Assembly: GCA_964498125.1 (NCBI GenBank)
Contig: CAZCGE010000082.1
Location: 1 to 53,554, forward strand
Source: CAMDBL01 sp964498125
Lineage (GTDB): Bacteria; Pseudomonadota; Alphaproteobacteria; Rhizobiales; Hyphomicrobiaceae
Direction of reading: 5' to 3'
DNA: 53,554 nucleotides
Below, piece after piece: positions 1 through 8,187 of this stretch; positions within the stretch are counted from its first letter, which is position 1; every line of letters starts with the position of its first letter. The position numbers were made by a program, and so were the translations under genes. The notes under the pieces were generated by a model that was not told the origin of the DNA, searched no databases, and saw only the letters and a list, made by a program, of their open reading frames with translations.

Positions 1-954
1 TTCGGTCTCAGCTGCATCTGCGGCTCGGCCTGCCTCGGCATGCTGATCCCGCCGTCGGTGCTGATGATCGTCTGGGGCGTCATCACCGAGGTCAGCATCG
101 GCTCGCTGTTCGTCGCCGGCATCATCCCGGGTTTCATGGTCGTCGCCGCCTTCTGCACCTACATCCTGTTCGTCGCCCACTTCCAGCCGCATCGCGTCGG
201 CGAGGCGCGGCGGGTGCCCCGCGCGGTCGGTGCGGCAGCCGTCGAGACCGCGCCACCGCCGTCGTCGAGCGAGCCCGAGGATATGTCGGGCAAGACCGTC
301 AGCACGTTGATGGTGGTCGCGCTCGTGCTCGGCACGCTGGCCGGCATCTGGCTCGGCGTGTTCACGCCCACCGAAGGCGCCGGCGTCGGCTGCATGCTGT
401 CGCTGATCATGGCCGTGGCCAAGGGCTTGCGATTAAAGGAGATCTTCCAGGTCATCCTGTCCGTCGGCCGCACGCTCGCCCCGCTGCTGCTGCTGCTGGT
501 CTCCGCCCAGATCTACAGCCGCGTGCTGTCGATGACCGGCATCACCGGCGCCGCCAAGGCAATGTTCATCGGCACCGGTCTCGAGCCGTGGCAGATCTTC
601 GCGCTGATGGTGGTGGTCTGGCTGATCCTCGGCTGTCTGATCGACTCGATCTCGATCATCCTGCTGACGGTGCCGGTGTTCCACCCGGTGGCGCTCGCCG
701 TCGGCTTCGACCCGATCGCGTTCGCCATCATGGGCATCATCGCCATCGAGGTCGGCTTCATGACGCCGCCGTTCGGCATGCTGGTGTTCACGGTAAAGGC
801 GGCGCTGCCCGAGGAGAATATCTCGACCACCGAGCTGTTCTCCGGGACAGTGCCCTATATGATCTCGCTGCTGGTCGTCATAGCCATCATTTACGTCATC
901 CCGGAATCGGCCACCTATCTGGTCGACCTCGGTAAGGCCGTGGTGGTGAAATAG
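1..954 (+). CDS. TRAP transporter large permease (DctM-like), C-terminal part
   Basis: The reading frame is open from base 1, so the true start lies left of the window; 317 residues are visible of a family usually about 430 long. DctM proteins are the large membrane subunit of TRAP transporters, which take up carboxylates with a periplasmic binding protein and an ion gradient. The visible part begins just before a GMLIPPS motif typical of DctM and has successive hydrophobic helices, then a polar, Pro/Ser-rich loop (about residues 60-98), then more helices. A second family-like block, FMTPPFG, lies near residue 255. It is followed 20 bases later by a DUF1330 gene in the same direction, so it probably heads or belongs to a small catabolic operon. 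The substrate cannot be read from the sequence. Confidence 0.9.
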   Translation, partial: FGLSCICGSACLGMLIPPSVLMIVWGVITEVSIGSLFVAGIIPGFMVVAAFCTYILFVAHFQPHRVGEARRVPRAVGAAAVETAPPPSSSEPEDMSGKTVSTLMVVALVLGTLAGIWLGVFTPTEGAGVGCMLSLIMAVAKGLRLKEIFQVILSVGRTLAPLLLLLVSAQIYSRVLSMTGITGAAKAMFIGTGLEPWQIFALMVVVWLILGCLIDSISIILLTVPVFHPVALAVGFDPIAFAIMGIIAIEVGFMTPPFGMLVFTVKAALPEENISTTELFSGTVPYMISLLVVIAIIYVIPESATYLVDLGKAVVVK

Positions 955-974
955 CGCTCTCGAGGAGTGAAAGC

Positions 975-1280
975 ATGCCTGCCTACTGGGTCGCACGGTC
1001 CAAGATCAACGATGCCGTCGCCTACAAGAAGTACACGGACCTGGTCCCCGCGGTCATCGCCAAGCACGGCGGCAAGATCTTGTCGCGCGGCGCCGAGTTC
1101 CGAATTCTGGAGGGCCCGAAGAAATTCGAGCGCTTCGTCATCGTCGAGTTCCCGTCGCTGGAGGCGGGCGTCGCCTGTTTCGAGTCCTCGGAGTACCAGG
1201 CTGCCGCCGCCCACCGCCGCAAGGACGGCGCCGGCGAGGTGGAGCTGGTGATGCTCGGAGCCGGAGACGGGACGAAGTAG
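975..1280 (+). CDS. DUF1330 family protein
   Basis: This small protein of 101 residues matches the DUF1330 pattern: an MPAYWVAR start, a central lever GGKILSRGAEFRILEG, and a late FESSEYQAAAAHRR block. The family folds as a ferredoxin-like dimer; no reaction is firmly known. The start is supported by GAGGAG about ten bases upstream. It lies 20 bases after the TRAP permease and is likely cotranscribed with it. Its TAG stop codon falls inside the left end of the palindromic repeat that begins at 1277, so the repeat may have set the present C-terminus. Confidence 0.85.
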   Translation: MPAYWVARSKINDAVAYKKYTDLVPAVIAKHGGKILSRGAEFRILEGPKKFERFVIVEFPSLEAGVACFESSEYQAAAAHRRKDGAGEVELVMLGAGDGTK

Positions 1281-1371
1281 GTTGGGTTGAGCGCCCTTGG
1301 CGCGAAGCCCAACGGCCTGTGCTTTGCGCATTGGGCTTCGGCGCAATAGTGCACCTCAACCCAACCCCTAC
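1277..1371. repeat. Palindromic repeat, GTAGGTTGGGTTGAG type, copy 1
   Basis: The outer arms GTAGGTTGGGTTGAG (1277-1291) and CTCAACCCAACC-CCTAC (1355-1371) are inverted copies, and an inner pair GAAGCCCAA / TTGGGCTTC forms a second stem. The element is about 95 bases and can fold into one long imperfect hairpin. A related copy of about the same size lies at 3037-3133, and a more distant relative at 43069-43226. It contains the stop codon of the DUF1330 gene. No transposase lies nearby. Confidence 0.85.
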
Positions 1372-1398
1372 GAACCAGACCAGGGAGCGATGACACGC

Positions 1399-2364
1399 AT
1401 GCCGAGCAGCAAGAGCATCAAGGTTTCCAGGGCGGCCGTCGACGAGGCCTCGAAGGCGCTATCCAACTGGGGCAAGTGGGGCAAGGACGACCATAGCGGT
1501 ACGCTCAATTATGTGCAGCCGCAGCATATCATCGAAGCCGCAAAGCTGATCAAGAGGGGCAAGCCCTTCGCGCTCGGCATTCCGCTCGACCGCGAGGGGC
1601 CGCAGACCGGCCTGTTCGGCGGCCGCTTCAATCCGATCCACCAGATGCTGGCCACCGGCACCGACGCGGTCACCGGCCGCCAGGACTGGAACAAGCTGCG
1701 CTATGCCGACGACACGCTGAACCTGTGCGTGCAGGGCGCCACGCACTGGGACGCGCTCGGCCACATCTTCTACGAGGACAAGGCCTACAACGGCCACGAT
1801 GCCAAGCTGATCGACAGCAAGGGCCTCGGCGTGCTCGGCATCGAGCACAGCAGAGACAAGATGACGGGGCGCGGCGTGCTGCTCGACATCGCCCGTTTCA
1901 AGGGTGTGAAATACCTCGAGGATGGCACCGGCATCTCCAACGACGAGCTCGACGCCTGCGCCAAGGCGCAGAAGGTCGAGATCAGGGAGGCCGATTTCGT
2001 CATCATCCGCACCGGGCAGATGGAGCGGTGTCTCGAGACCAAGGTGTGGGGCGGCTATGCCGGCGGCGACGCGCCGGGCGTCAAGTTCGAGAACTGCTAC
2101 TGGTGCCAGGAGAAAAAAATCGCGGCGATCTGCTCCGACACCTGGGGCGTCGAGGTCAGGCCCAACGAGACGAAAGAGGCGAACCAGCCCTGGCACTGGG
2201 TGGTGATCCCGGCCATGGGGCTGTGCATGGGGGAGATCTTCTACCTCAAGGAGCTGGCCGATGACTGCGCCAGGGACAAGGTCTATGAGTTCTTCTTCTG
2301 CGGCCCGCCACTGATCATCACCGGCGGCACCGGCTCGCCGATCAATCCGCAAGCGATAAAGTGA
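1399..2364 (+). CDS. Cyclase family (kynurenine formamidase-like) hydrolase
   Basis: The protein (321 residues) matches the metal-dependent cyclase/KynB-like fold: an early NWGKWGKDDHSGTLNYV segment, the motif THWDALGH near residue 115 (the H-x-D-x(3)-H type metal site), and a late stretch with small and aromatic residues. Members hydrolyse amides or close rings in degradation of aromatic or heterocyclic acids. Start choice: GGAG at 1384-1387 is 11 bases from ATG 1399 but only two from the in-frame ATG at 1390, so 1399 is preferred; ATG 1297 lies inside the repeat and is unlikely. With the TRAP permease, DUF1330 and cupin it suggests uptake and breakdown of a small organic acid; the substrate is unknown. 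Confidence 0.85.
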   Translation: MPSSKSIKVSRAAVDEASKALSNWGKWGKDDHSGTLNYVQPQHIIEAAKLIKRGKPFALGIPLDREGPQTGLFGGRFNPIHQMLATGTDAVTGRQDWNKLRYADDTLNLCVQGATHWDALGHIFYEDKAYNGHDAKLIDSKGLGVLGIEHSRDKMTGRGVLLDIARFKGVKYLEDGTGISNDELDACAKAQKVEIREADFVIIRTGQMERCLETKVWGGYAGGDAPGVKFENCYWCQEKKIAAICSDTWGVEVRPNETKEANQPWHWVVIPAMGLCMGEIFYLKELADDCARDKVYEFFFCGPPLIITGGTGSPINPQAIK

Positions 2365-2365
2365 G

Positions 2366-2448
2366 GGAGTGGGGAATAGGGAGTTGGGAGTAGGGATTCA
2401 TCCCTTTACTTCACTTCCCTACTCCCCATTCCCAACTCCCTACTCCCC
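2366..2448. repeat. GGGAGTAGGG-type inverted repeat
   Basis: A purine-rich arm built from GGGGAATAGGGAGTTGGGAG (from 2371) is answered by an inverted pyrimidine arm (2417-2448), giving an imperfect hairpin between the cyclase stop and the cupin ribosome binding site. Within each arm the unit GGGA(G/A)TAGG recurs. It differs from the GTAGGTTGGG repeats on either side. A role in transcript end formation or mRNA stability is possible but not shown. Confidence 0.75.
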
Positions 2449-2465
2449 AAACGAAGGAGACCACC

Positions 2466-3032
2466 ATGCCCGAAATGCCCCCCCTGCGCAACTGGTCGAT
2501 GGAAGAAATGAAGCCCCGCATCGCCCTATTCAAGGACTTGTCGGTCAACTACGACGGCCTGCCTGACAGTCCGTTGCCGGAGTGCAAGCGCGGCCTGGCT
2601 AATGTCATCGGCTTCCGCCCACCGCAAGGCGAAAGCGAGCAGAAAAACTCCCCGGTCGGCGCCAATGCGGCGCGCTCCGCGGCGATCGAGGTCAGCGAAG
2701 GCTTCAACATCGGCTACGTACGCGCCAAGCCCGGCTGCGGACCGCTGATGCACAACCACGACACCAACGAGACCTTCATCCCGATGTCGGGGACGTGGCG
2801 CTGCTCGTGGAACGAAGGCAAGGACCTGCTGTCCGTCGACATCGGCCCGCTCGACTGCGTCTCCTTCCCGCCGGGTGTGCCACGCCGCTTCGAGAACGTC
2901 ACCAAGGGCGAAGGCGACAAGGAGCACATCCTGATGGCCATCATCGGCGGCGACGGCCCCGGCGCCGACTTCACACCCAAGGCCTGGGAGCGCATCAACG
3001 ATTGGCGCGCGGCGAATAATTGGAAGGGGTGA
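2466..3032 (+). CDS. Cupin domain protein
   Basis: This protein has 188 residues. A cupin barrel occupies about residues 75-160: PGCGPLMHNHDTNETFIPMSG gives the first cupin motif with two His and one Glu (metal ligands), and DCVSFPPGVPRRFENV is the second. The N-terminal part is helical and unrecognised. The start is well supported by GAAGGAG just upstream. It follows the cyclase gene, from which it is separated by an inverted repeat, and is followed four bases after its stop by another palindromic repeat. A dioxygenase or isomerase role is possible; the family is too broad to say more. Confidence 0.85.
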   Translation: MPEMPPLRNWSMEEMKPRIALFKDLSVNYDGLPDSPLPECKRGLANVIGFRPPQGESEQKNSPVGANAARSAAIEVSEGFNIGYVRAKPGCGPLMHNHDTNETFIPMSGTWRCSWNEGKDLLSVDIGPLDCVSFPPGVPRRFENVTKGEGDKEHILMAIIGGDGPGADFTPKAWERINDWRAANNWKG

Positions 3033-3036
3033 GGGT

Positions 3037-3133
3037 GTAGGTTGGGTTGAGGGAGGCTATAGCCGACCGAAGCCCAACAGCTTCGGCGAGGCATGTTGGG
3101 CTTCGGCGTGAAGAACGCCTCAACCCAACCTAC
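3037..3133. repeat. Palindromic repeat, GTAGGTTGGGTTGAG type, copy 2
   Basis: The outer arms GTAGGTTGGGTTGAG (3037-3051) and CTCAACCCAACCTAC (3119-3133) are near-perfect inverted copies. The inner arms GAAGCCCAAC / GTTGGGCTTC make a second stem. The sequence closely matches copy 1 at 1277-1371 in both stems while the loops differ. It starts four bases after the cupin stop and could act as a bidirectional terminator between the cupin and the convergent antitoxin gene. Confidence 0.85.
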
Positions 3134-3168
3134 GCGACTGCATGTTGGCAAACGCAAGACCTCACGGC

Positions 3169-3510
3169 TCATGCCTCGGCCGGCTTGAACGAGACATGCC
3201 CGCGCCGGCTGGTGGAGGCGCGGGGACGCGAGACGATTTCCACATCGCGGCCGAAGGCGGTGAGGAAGGTCATCAATCGCTCTACGGAGTATTCCCGGAA
3301 GTGGCCGCGAAAGAGTCGTGAGACCTCCGGTTGGGTGATGCCCATCAACTCGCCGGCCTTGGCCTGAGTAAGTTTTCGCTCTTGGAATAACCGGTAGAGC
3401 TCGGCGACGATCTGGGCCTTGAGGAAATGGATGTCGGCATCGGGGCGGCCGAGATCGGCAAAGATATTGCCGCGGGTCTCGTGGATGTCGGCTCGGGTAC
3501 GGCTCATCAT
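3169..3510 (-). CDS. HigA-like antitoxin, XRE helix-turn-helix
   Basis: This 113-residue protein has a helix-turn-helix around residues 45-70 (LTQAKAGELMGITQPEVSRL), the form seen in HigA-type antitoxins, and a FLTAFGRDVEIV C-terminal strand common to that family. It should bind and neutralise the toxin encoded just upstream and bind the operator in front of the pair. The start has GGAGGAG five bases upstream and overlaps the toxin stop by four bases (ATGA), which indicates translational coupling. The toxin-first order is the HigBA arrangement. Its downstream neighbour is a palindromic repeat. Confidence 0.88.
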   Translation of the reverse strand: MMSRTRADIHETRGNIFADLGRPDADIHFLKAQIVAELYRLFQERKLTQAKAGELMGITQPEVSRLFRGHFREYSVERLMTFLTAFGRDVEIVSRPRASTSRRGHVSFKPAEA

Positions 3511-3887
3511 CGTTTCTCCTCCTTCACCCGATTGGCATTGTCGGCTTCCGCGTCCCCGAGGCGGCGGCGGATCAGCTCCAGGTCGCTTTGCGGCGTCTTG
3601 ATGCCCCGCTTCGACTTCTTCTTGAAGGCATGCAGGACATAGATGGCCGAGGCCAGGCGCACGGTGTAGACGGCGCGGTAGGTATCGCCGTCGTGGTCGT
3701 CGACCAGCTCGACCACGCCACTGCCGAAGCCCTTGAGCGGCTTGGCGGAGGGCGGATGTTGCCCGGTCTGTGCCAGGAACAGCTGGAAGCCGAAGCTGTC
3801 CTGAATGTCGTCGGGAAACGCGCCATAGTCCTTGCGGCTGGATGCCACCCAGCGCAGCGGTTTGGTCGGGCGTGGCAATCGGGCCAT
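3507..3887 (-). CDS. HigB-like toxin (phage Gp49-type RelE fold)
   Basis: The protein has 126 residues. The core LRWVASSRKDYGAFPDDIQDSFG, then GSGVVELVDDHDGDTYRAVYTV and IYVLHAFKKKSKRGIKTP, is the signature of Gp49-like/HigB toxins, which cut mRNA on the ribosome. The Lys-rich KKKSKRG stretch is characteristic. It is the first gene of the pair and overlaps the antitoxin by four bases. Its ATG is only about three bases from the predicted transcription start, so the mRNA may be almost leaderless. The target specificity is not readable. Confidence 0.88.
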   Translation of the reverse strand: MARLPRPTKPLRWVASSRKDYGAFPDDIQDSFGFQLFLAQTGQHPPSAKPLKGFGSGVVELVDDHDGDTYRAVYTVRLASAIYVLHAFKKKSKRGIKTPQSDLELIRRRLGDAEADNANRVKEEKR

Positions 3888-3896
3888 CTCTTGCCT

Positions 3897-3925
3897 ATTA
3901 TGAGTATATACTCATAGAAAGTCAA
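3897..3925 (-). promoter_or_regulatory. Promoter and palindromic operator of the higBA-like pair
   Basis: Read on the minus strand there is a -35 TTGACT (3920-3925), a 17-base spacer and a -10 CATAAT (3897-3902). An 18-base perfect palindrome TATGAGTATATACTCATA (3899-3916) fills the spacer and overlaps the -10, exactly where an antitoxin should sit to repress. The toxin ATG begins at 3887, about ten bases from the -10. The remaining bases up to the aspS start (3926-4195) hold no feature I can support. Confidence 0.8.
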
Positions 3926-4195
3926 GGTGCTGTCTGACGAAGGCGCGGGGATACAAGAAATCAGAACATGGCGCGCTCGTCACGGGCACCATGGACCACA
4001 CGACCAATAGTCACAGCTTCGTCATCAGGGAAACCTGCTGCTGTTCGCAGGACCGGCGAATAGGCGCCTCCGCTGACTCGAGGTCGCCGATTGCGAACTC
4101 AAACAGAGCGTTTGACGCCGCAGGGCCCAGGCGGCACAAGCTACGGTCAGCAACTCGAAAACCCAAGCGCGCATCAGACGAGAGCAGGCAGAGCT

Positions 4196-6220
4196 ATGAC
4201 CGAGACTGCAGGAACGACGGGCCCAACATTGGCAACAGCTCCTCTCCACCGCTATCGCTCGCACACCTGTGGGGCGCTGCGTGCCGCCGATATCGGCAAG
4301 ACCGTTCGCCTGTCCGGCTGGGTGCACCGTGTGCGCGACCATGGCGGGCTCTTGTTCATTGACCTGCGCGATCACTATGGCCTGACGCAGGTGGTCGCCG
4401 ATCCGGACAGTCCGGCGTTCAAGGCGGCCGAGAAGGTGCGCTCGGAATGGGTGATCCGCGTCGACGGCGTGGTGCGGAAACGGCCGCTTATTGATGGCAA
4501 ATTGACGGACAACAAGGAGCTGGCCACCGGCGAGATCGAGGTCGGTGCGACCGAGATCGAGGTGCTGTCCCAGGCCAAGGAGCTGCCGGTCCCGGTGTTC
4601 GGCGAGCCCGACTACCCGGAGGACATGCGCCTCACCTACCGCTTCCTCGACCTGCGCCGCGAGACGCTGCACAAGATCATCATGCAGCGGCTGGCGATCA
4701 CGCGCTCGATCCGCACCCGCATGCACGAGATCGGCTTCAACGAGTTCCCGACGCCGATTTTGACCGCCTCCTCGCCCGAGGGGGCGCGCGACTTCCTGGT
4801 GCCGTCGCGCATTCATCCCGGAAAATTCTACGCCCTGCCGCAGGCGCCGCAGCAGTACAAGCAGCTGCTGATGGTGTCGGGCTTCGACCGCTACTTCCAG
4901 ATCGCGCCGTGCTTTCGCGACGAGGACCCGCGCGCGGACCGGTTGCCGGGAGAATTCTATCAGCTCGACCTGGAGATGAGCTTCGTCACGCAGGACGACG
5001 TGTTCGCCACCATGGAGCCGGTCATCCGTGATCTGTTCATGGAATTCTCGGATGGCAAGACGGTGACGCAGCAGTTCCCGCGCATTCCCCACGAGACGGC
5101 GATCGCCAGGTACGGCTCCGACAAGCCCGACCTGCGCAACCCGATCGAGATGTCGGACGTCTCCGAGCACTTCCGCGGCTCGGGCTTCAAGGTGTTCGCC
5201 GGCATCCTCGACAAGGACCCGCGCGCACGCGTGTGGGCCATCCCCGCGCCGACCGGTGGCTCTCGCGCGTTCTGCGACCGCATGAACGGCTGGGCGGTGA
5301 AGGAGGGCCAGCCGGGCCTCGGCTACATTATGTGGCGCACCACGTCACAAGAGTACATGGAGCTTTTGAATCAACGGAACAACCTCCACAACGAGTACGG
5401 CTACACTGTCAAGCTGCCACAGCCGCGTGAAGAATTGCGGGTTAGGCTCCAAGAAGCCGACGATGCTCTTGATCGACTCGAGCAAAAACTTTTGAATAGC
5501 TCGGAAACCGTCGAGGGTGCGGGACCAATCTCAAAGAATATTGGATTGGAGCGGTCCGAAGCAATTAGGAAGCGACTTGGACTAAGGGCCGGCGACGCCG
5601 TGTTCTTCGTCGCTGGCGATCCGGCGAAATTCTACAAGTTCTCCGGCCTCGCCCGCGATGAGATCGGACGTGAACTCAAGCTCATTGACGAAAACCGTTT
5701 CGCCTTCGCCTGGATCGTCGATTTTCCGATGTACGAGTGGAACGAGGAGGAGAAGAAGGTCGACTTCTCGCACAATCCGTTCTCGATGCCGAAGGGCGGG
5801 CGCGAGGCGCTCGAAGCCGCCGAGAAGGAAGGCCGCGACGCCATCCTTGCACTGAAAGCCAACCAGTACGACCTGGTCTGCAACGGCTACGAGATCGCCT
5901 CCGGCTCGATCCGCAACCACCTGCCCGAGACCATGGTCAAAGCCTTCGGCATCACCGGGCTCGGCCGCGAGGATGTCGAGGCGCGCTTCGGCGGCCTGTT
6001 CCGCGCCTTCCAGTATGGCGCCCCGCCGCACGGCGGCATGGCCGCCGGCATCGAGCGCATGGTCATGCTGCTCGCCGGCGTCAAGACGGTGCGCGAGGTT
6101 GCCCTGTTCCCCATGAACCAGCAGGCCAGCGACCTGCTCATGAACGCGCCGAGCGAGGTCGGCCAGAAGCAGCTCAGGGAGCTGCATATCAGGCTGGCGG
6201 TGGCGGAGACACGCAAATAA
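4196..6220 (+). CDS. aspS: Aspartyl-tRNA synthetase with an unusual in-frame insertion
   Basis: This enzyme charges tRNA with aspartate. The order is normal: an OB-fold anticodon domain (residues about 15-125), a class II core with motif 2 FRDEDPRADRLPGEFYQLDL, the bacterial GAD insertion, and motif 3 GMAAGIERMVMLL near the end. At 674 residues it is longer than the usual 590-600. The excess is residues about 382-439 (5339-5512), between GYIMWR and EGAGPISKNIG, where other alphaproteobacterial enzymes are nearly continuous. The inserted part is helical and charged (EELRVRLQEADDALDRLEQK), and its codons, on to about 5585, are more AT-rich than the rest. The frame is unbroken and both catalytic motifs are intact, so it should be functional. 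ATG 4196 was chosen; the upstream 35 residues look non-coding. Confidence 0.93.
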   Translation: MTETAGTTGPTLATAPLHRYRSHTCGALRAADIGKTVRLSGWVHRVRDHGGLLFIDLRDHYGLTQVVADPDSPAFKAAEKVRSEWVIRVDGVVRKRPLIDGKLTDNKELATGEIEVGATEIEVLSQAKELPVPVFGEPDYPEDMRLTYRFLDLRRETLHKIIMQRLAITRSIRTRMHEIGFNEFPTPILTASSPEGARDFLVPSRIHPGKFYALPQAPQQYKQLLMVSGFDRYFQIAPCFRDEDPRADRLPGEFYQLDLEMSFVTQDDVFATMEPVIRDLFMEFSDGKTVTQQFPRIPHETAIARYGSDKPDLRNPIEMSDVSEHFRGSGFKVFAGILDKDPRARVWAIPAPTGGSRAFCDRMNGWAVKEGQPGLGYIMWRTTSQEYMELLNQRNNLHNEYGYTVKLPQPREELRVRLQEADDALDRLEQKLLNSSETVEGAGPISKNIGLERSEAIRKRLGLRAGDAVFFVAGDPAKFYKFSGLARDEIGRELKLIDENRFAFAWIVDFPMYEWNEEEKKVDFSHNPFSMPKGGREALEAAEKEGRDAILALKANQYDLVCNGYEIASGSIRNHLPETMVKAFGITGLGREDVEARFGGLFRAFQYGAPPHGGMAAGIERMVMLLAGVKTVREVALFPMNQQASDLLMNAPSEVGQKQLRELHIRLAVAETRK

Positions 6221-6245
6221 ACCCGCCAAATGACGGGCTTGGAGC

Positions 6246-7955
6246 CTAGCCATTCTGCCGGACGATGGCATCCGCAATCTTTTCCGCCGTCATCAGTGTG
6301 GGGAAGTTGGTGTTGGCGCAGGGCACCAGCGGGAAGAGCGAGGCGTCGACCACGCGCAGGCCCTCCACACCGCGCACGCGGCCTTGGGTATCCGTAACGG
6401 CCATGGGGTCGTCGTCGGCGCCCATGCGGCAGCTACAGGAGGCATGCCAGACCCCGATTGCGGCCTTGCGCACGAACGCCTCCAATGCCTTGTCGTCGGT
6501 CATCAGATCTTCGAATGCGAAGCCTTCGGTGATGATATTGCGGATCAGATAGCTTCGCAGCTGAGCCGGGCCGTCGAGCAGCATGCCGATGCCGGTAGTC
6601 AACACCTTGTTCTTGGTGTTGACGACGCCGACCTTGCGGACGCGATCGGAGTAGCTTGCGGGGAACGGATCGGAGCACACCGCCTGCATCGCCGGCGTCG
6701 CATAGAGTGCGCCCATCATGCGGAATGCCTGCATGAGCCGTTCTAGATCGCGCCGGTCGGACAGGAGATTGAATTCGACCAGCGGCTCATCGCGCCAATC
6801 GGACGACGTGAGCTTGACCTGCCCGCGCTCCGAACAGGTGTGATAGACGGCGATCAGAAACGAGGCGATGCGCTCGCCGACGGCATGCCAGGCGGACTTC
6901 GAGACGGCGACCGCAAACATGTCGCCGGCATGCATGCCCGCCATCTTGGAGGAGTAGCGCAGGCCGACCTGGATGTGCCGGCGAGTGAGTTCGTTGACGC
7001 GCGCGTGCGGCTTGACAAAGGCCGAAACCGAGATCGAGGGATGGTCCATGAGACCTTGGCCGACACCGGCAAGCGCCGAGCGCACGTCTATCCCCACGTC
7101 CTTCAGCTGCCCGGCAGGTCCAATGCCGGCGCGCAGGAGATGGGCCGGCGAGTGGATGGCGCCACAGGAGAGGATGACCTCGCGCGCGCGGAACTCGGTG
7201 CGCGCACCCTTGACATGCGCGACCACGCCGACGCAGCGCCTGTCTTCGAACAGCAGCTCGCTCACCTGCGTGTCGGTCGCGATCGTCAGATTGCTCCGTT
7301 GGCGGGTTGCCGGGTCGAGATAGCCGATCGCCGCTGAAACGCGCCGCTCGTAGGCATTCGAGATCGTGATCGGATGGTAGCCGTCCTGCCACTCGCCGTT
7401 CTGGTCCGGCAGGTAGTCGAAGCCCGCCGCTTTGAAGGCTTCGCCAGCGGCCTTGGCGTGCTCATTCCACAGGTCGGGGAAGATGCGCCGCACCGGGATG
7501 CGCCCATCCTTGCCGTGCAACACCCCATCGAAGTCCATGTCGCGCTCGATCTTCTTGTAGTACGGCAGCACGTCCTTCCAACCCCAACCGCGCGCGCCGC
7601 GCGACACCCACGCCTCGAAATCGGCCGGCGATCCGCGGTTGGCGAGCTGGCCGTTGATGGATGACCCTCCACCCAGAATGCGCGCCTGCTCGTATTTGCG
7701 CAGCGGTGGCGGGCTGTCGTCGGGATTGTTGTGCGAGACGACCTCGGTGCGGACCTTGAGCTTGGTCCAATGGTAGCGCGGGTCGAAGTAGGCCGTGCCA
7801 GGGTAGCTGTCGAGAACCTCGGGAGGAATCCGGCCGTGCGGCGTATCCTGGCCGGCCTCGAGCAGGAGCACCTGCGTGGCGCTCTTTGCCGACAGCCTGT
7901 TGGCCAGCACCGATCCGGCCGAGCCACCGCCAACAATGATGTGGTCGTAGATCAT
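6246..7955 (-). CDS. GMC family FAD-dependent oxidoreductase (choline dehydrogenase-like)
   Basis: The protein has 569 residues. The N-terminal dinucleotide fold reads IIVGGGSAGSVLANRLS; a GGGSSINGQ block near residue 85 is the GMC signature; and the C-terminal active site contains WHASCSCRMG (catalytic His) and NTNFPTLM (paired Asn). The family oxidises alcohols such as choline, glucose or polyethylene glycol with FAD. The start MIYDHIIVGG at 7955 was picked because the flavin fold begins at once and GAGGGGG precedes it; the longer frame runs into repeat sequence. The gene is convergent with aspS and lies downstream of the Bug gene, separated by the 112-bp element. The substrate is unknown. 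Confidence 0.9.
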   Translation of the reverse strand: MIYDHIIVGGGSAGSVLANRLSAKSATQVLLLEAGQDTPHGRIPPEVLDSYPGTAYFDPRYHWTKLKVRTEVVSHNNPDDSPPPLRKYEQARILGGGSSINGQLANRGSPADFEAWVSRGARGWGWKDVLPYYKKIERDMDFDGVLHGKDGRIPVRRIFPDLWNEHAKAAGEAFKAAGFDYLPDQNGEWQDGYHPITISNAYERRVSAAIGYLDPATRQRSNLTIATDTQVSELLFEDRRCVGVVAHVKGARTEFRAREVILSCGAIHSPAHLLRAGIGPAGQLKDVGIDVRSALAGVGQGLMDHPSISVSAFVKPHARVNELTRRHIQVGLRYSSKMAGMHAGDMFAVAVSKSAWHAVGERIASFLIAVYHTCSERGQVKLTSSDWRDEPLVEFNLLSDRRDLERLMQAFRMMGALYATPAMQAVCSDPFPASYSDRVRKVGVVNTKNKVLTTGIGMLLDGPAQLRSYLIRNIITEGFAFEDLMTDDKALEAFVRKAAIGVWHASCSCRMGADDDPMAVTDTQGRVRGVEGLRVVDASLFPLVPCANTNFPTLMTAEKIADAIVRQNG

Positions 7956-8075
7956 GCCCCCTCGCAGTGGTGTCCTGTCGATTGCTTCATTGCCGCGGCA
8001 GTGTGAACCTTGTCGAATGCAGCCGGGCGAGCCAACACGGCCGCATCGCATTTCTCGCCGGCTGTCCACATCCCG

Positions 8076-8187
8076 CTAGTACCCGATCGCGGAATTGAGT
8101 GCCACATTTCGTGGCACGAAAATGCAGCGTGAATCGGGTACTTCAGCAAGATGGCTAGTACCAGCCATTTTTGATGGCGGGTACTAG
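8076..8187. repeat. 112-bp CTAGTACCCG element, copy A
   Basis: The element is bounded by inverted CTAGTACCCG (8076-8085) and CGGGTACTAG ends. Inside are a hairpin GTGCCACATTTCGTGGCAC and a second hairpin with arms CTAGTACC / GGTACTAG and GCCAT / ATGGC. A nearly identical copy (about five differences) lies inverted at 22280-22390. The terminal CTAG contains the TAG stop codon of the Bug gene. It has the size and terminal repeats of a MITE or REP unit without a transposase. Confidence 0.88.

Noticed and set aside
4025..5170. Long minus-strand frame opposite aspS (381 codons)
   Set aside because: It is antisense to a well-conserved synthetase, has Arg/His/Leu-rich low-quality protein and no ribosome site; a GC codon-bias shadow.
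6222..6238. Short hairpin CCCG/CGGG between aspS and the GMC gene as a terminator
   Set aside because: Only a four-base stem and no T-run; too weak to call.
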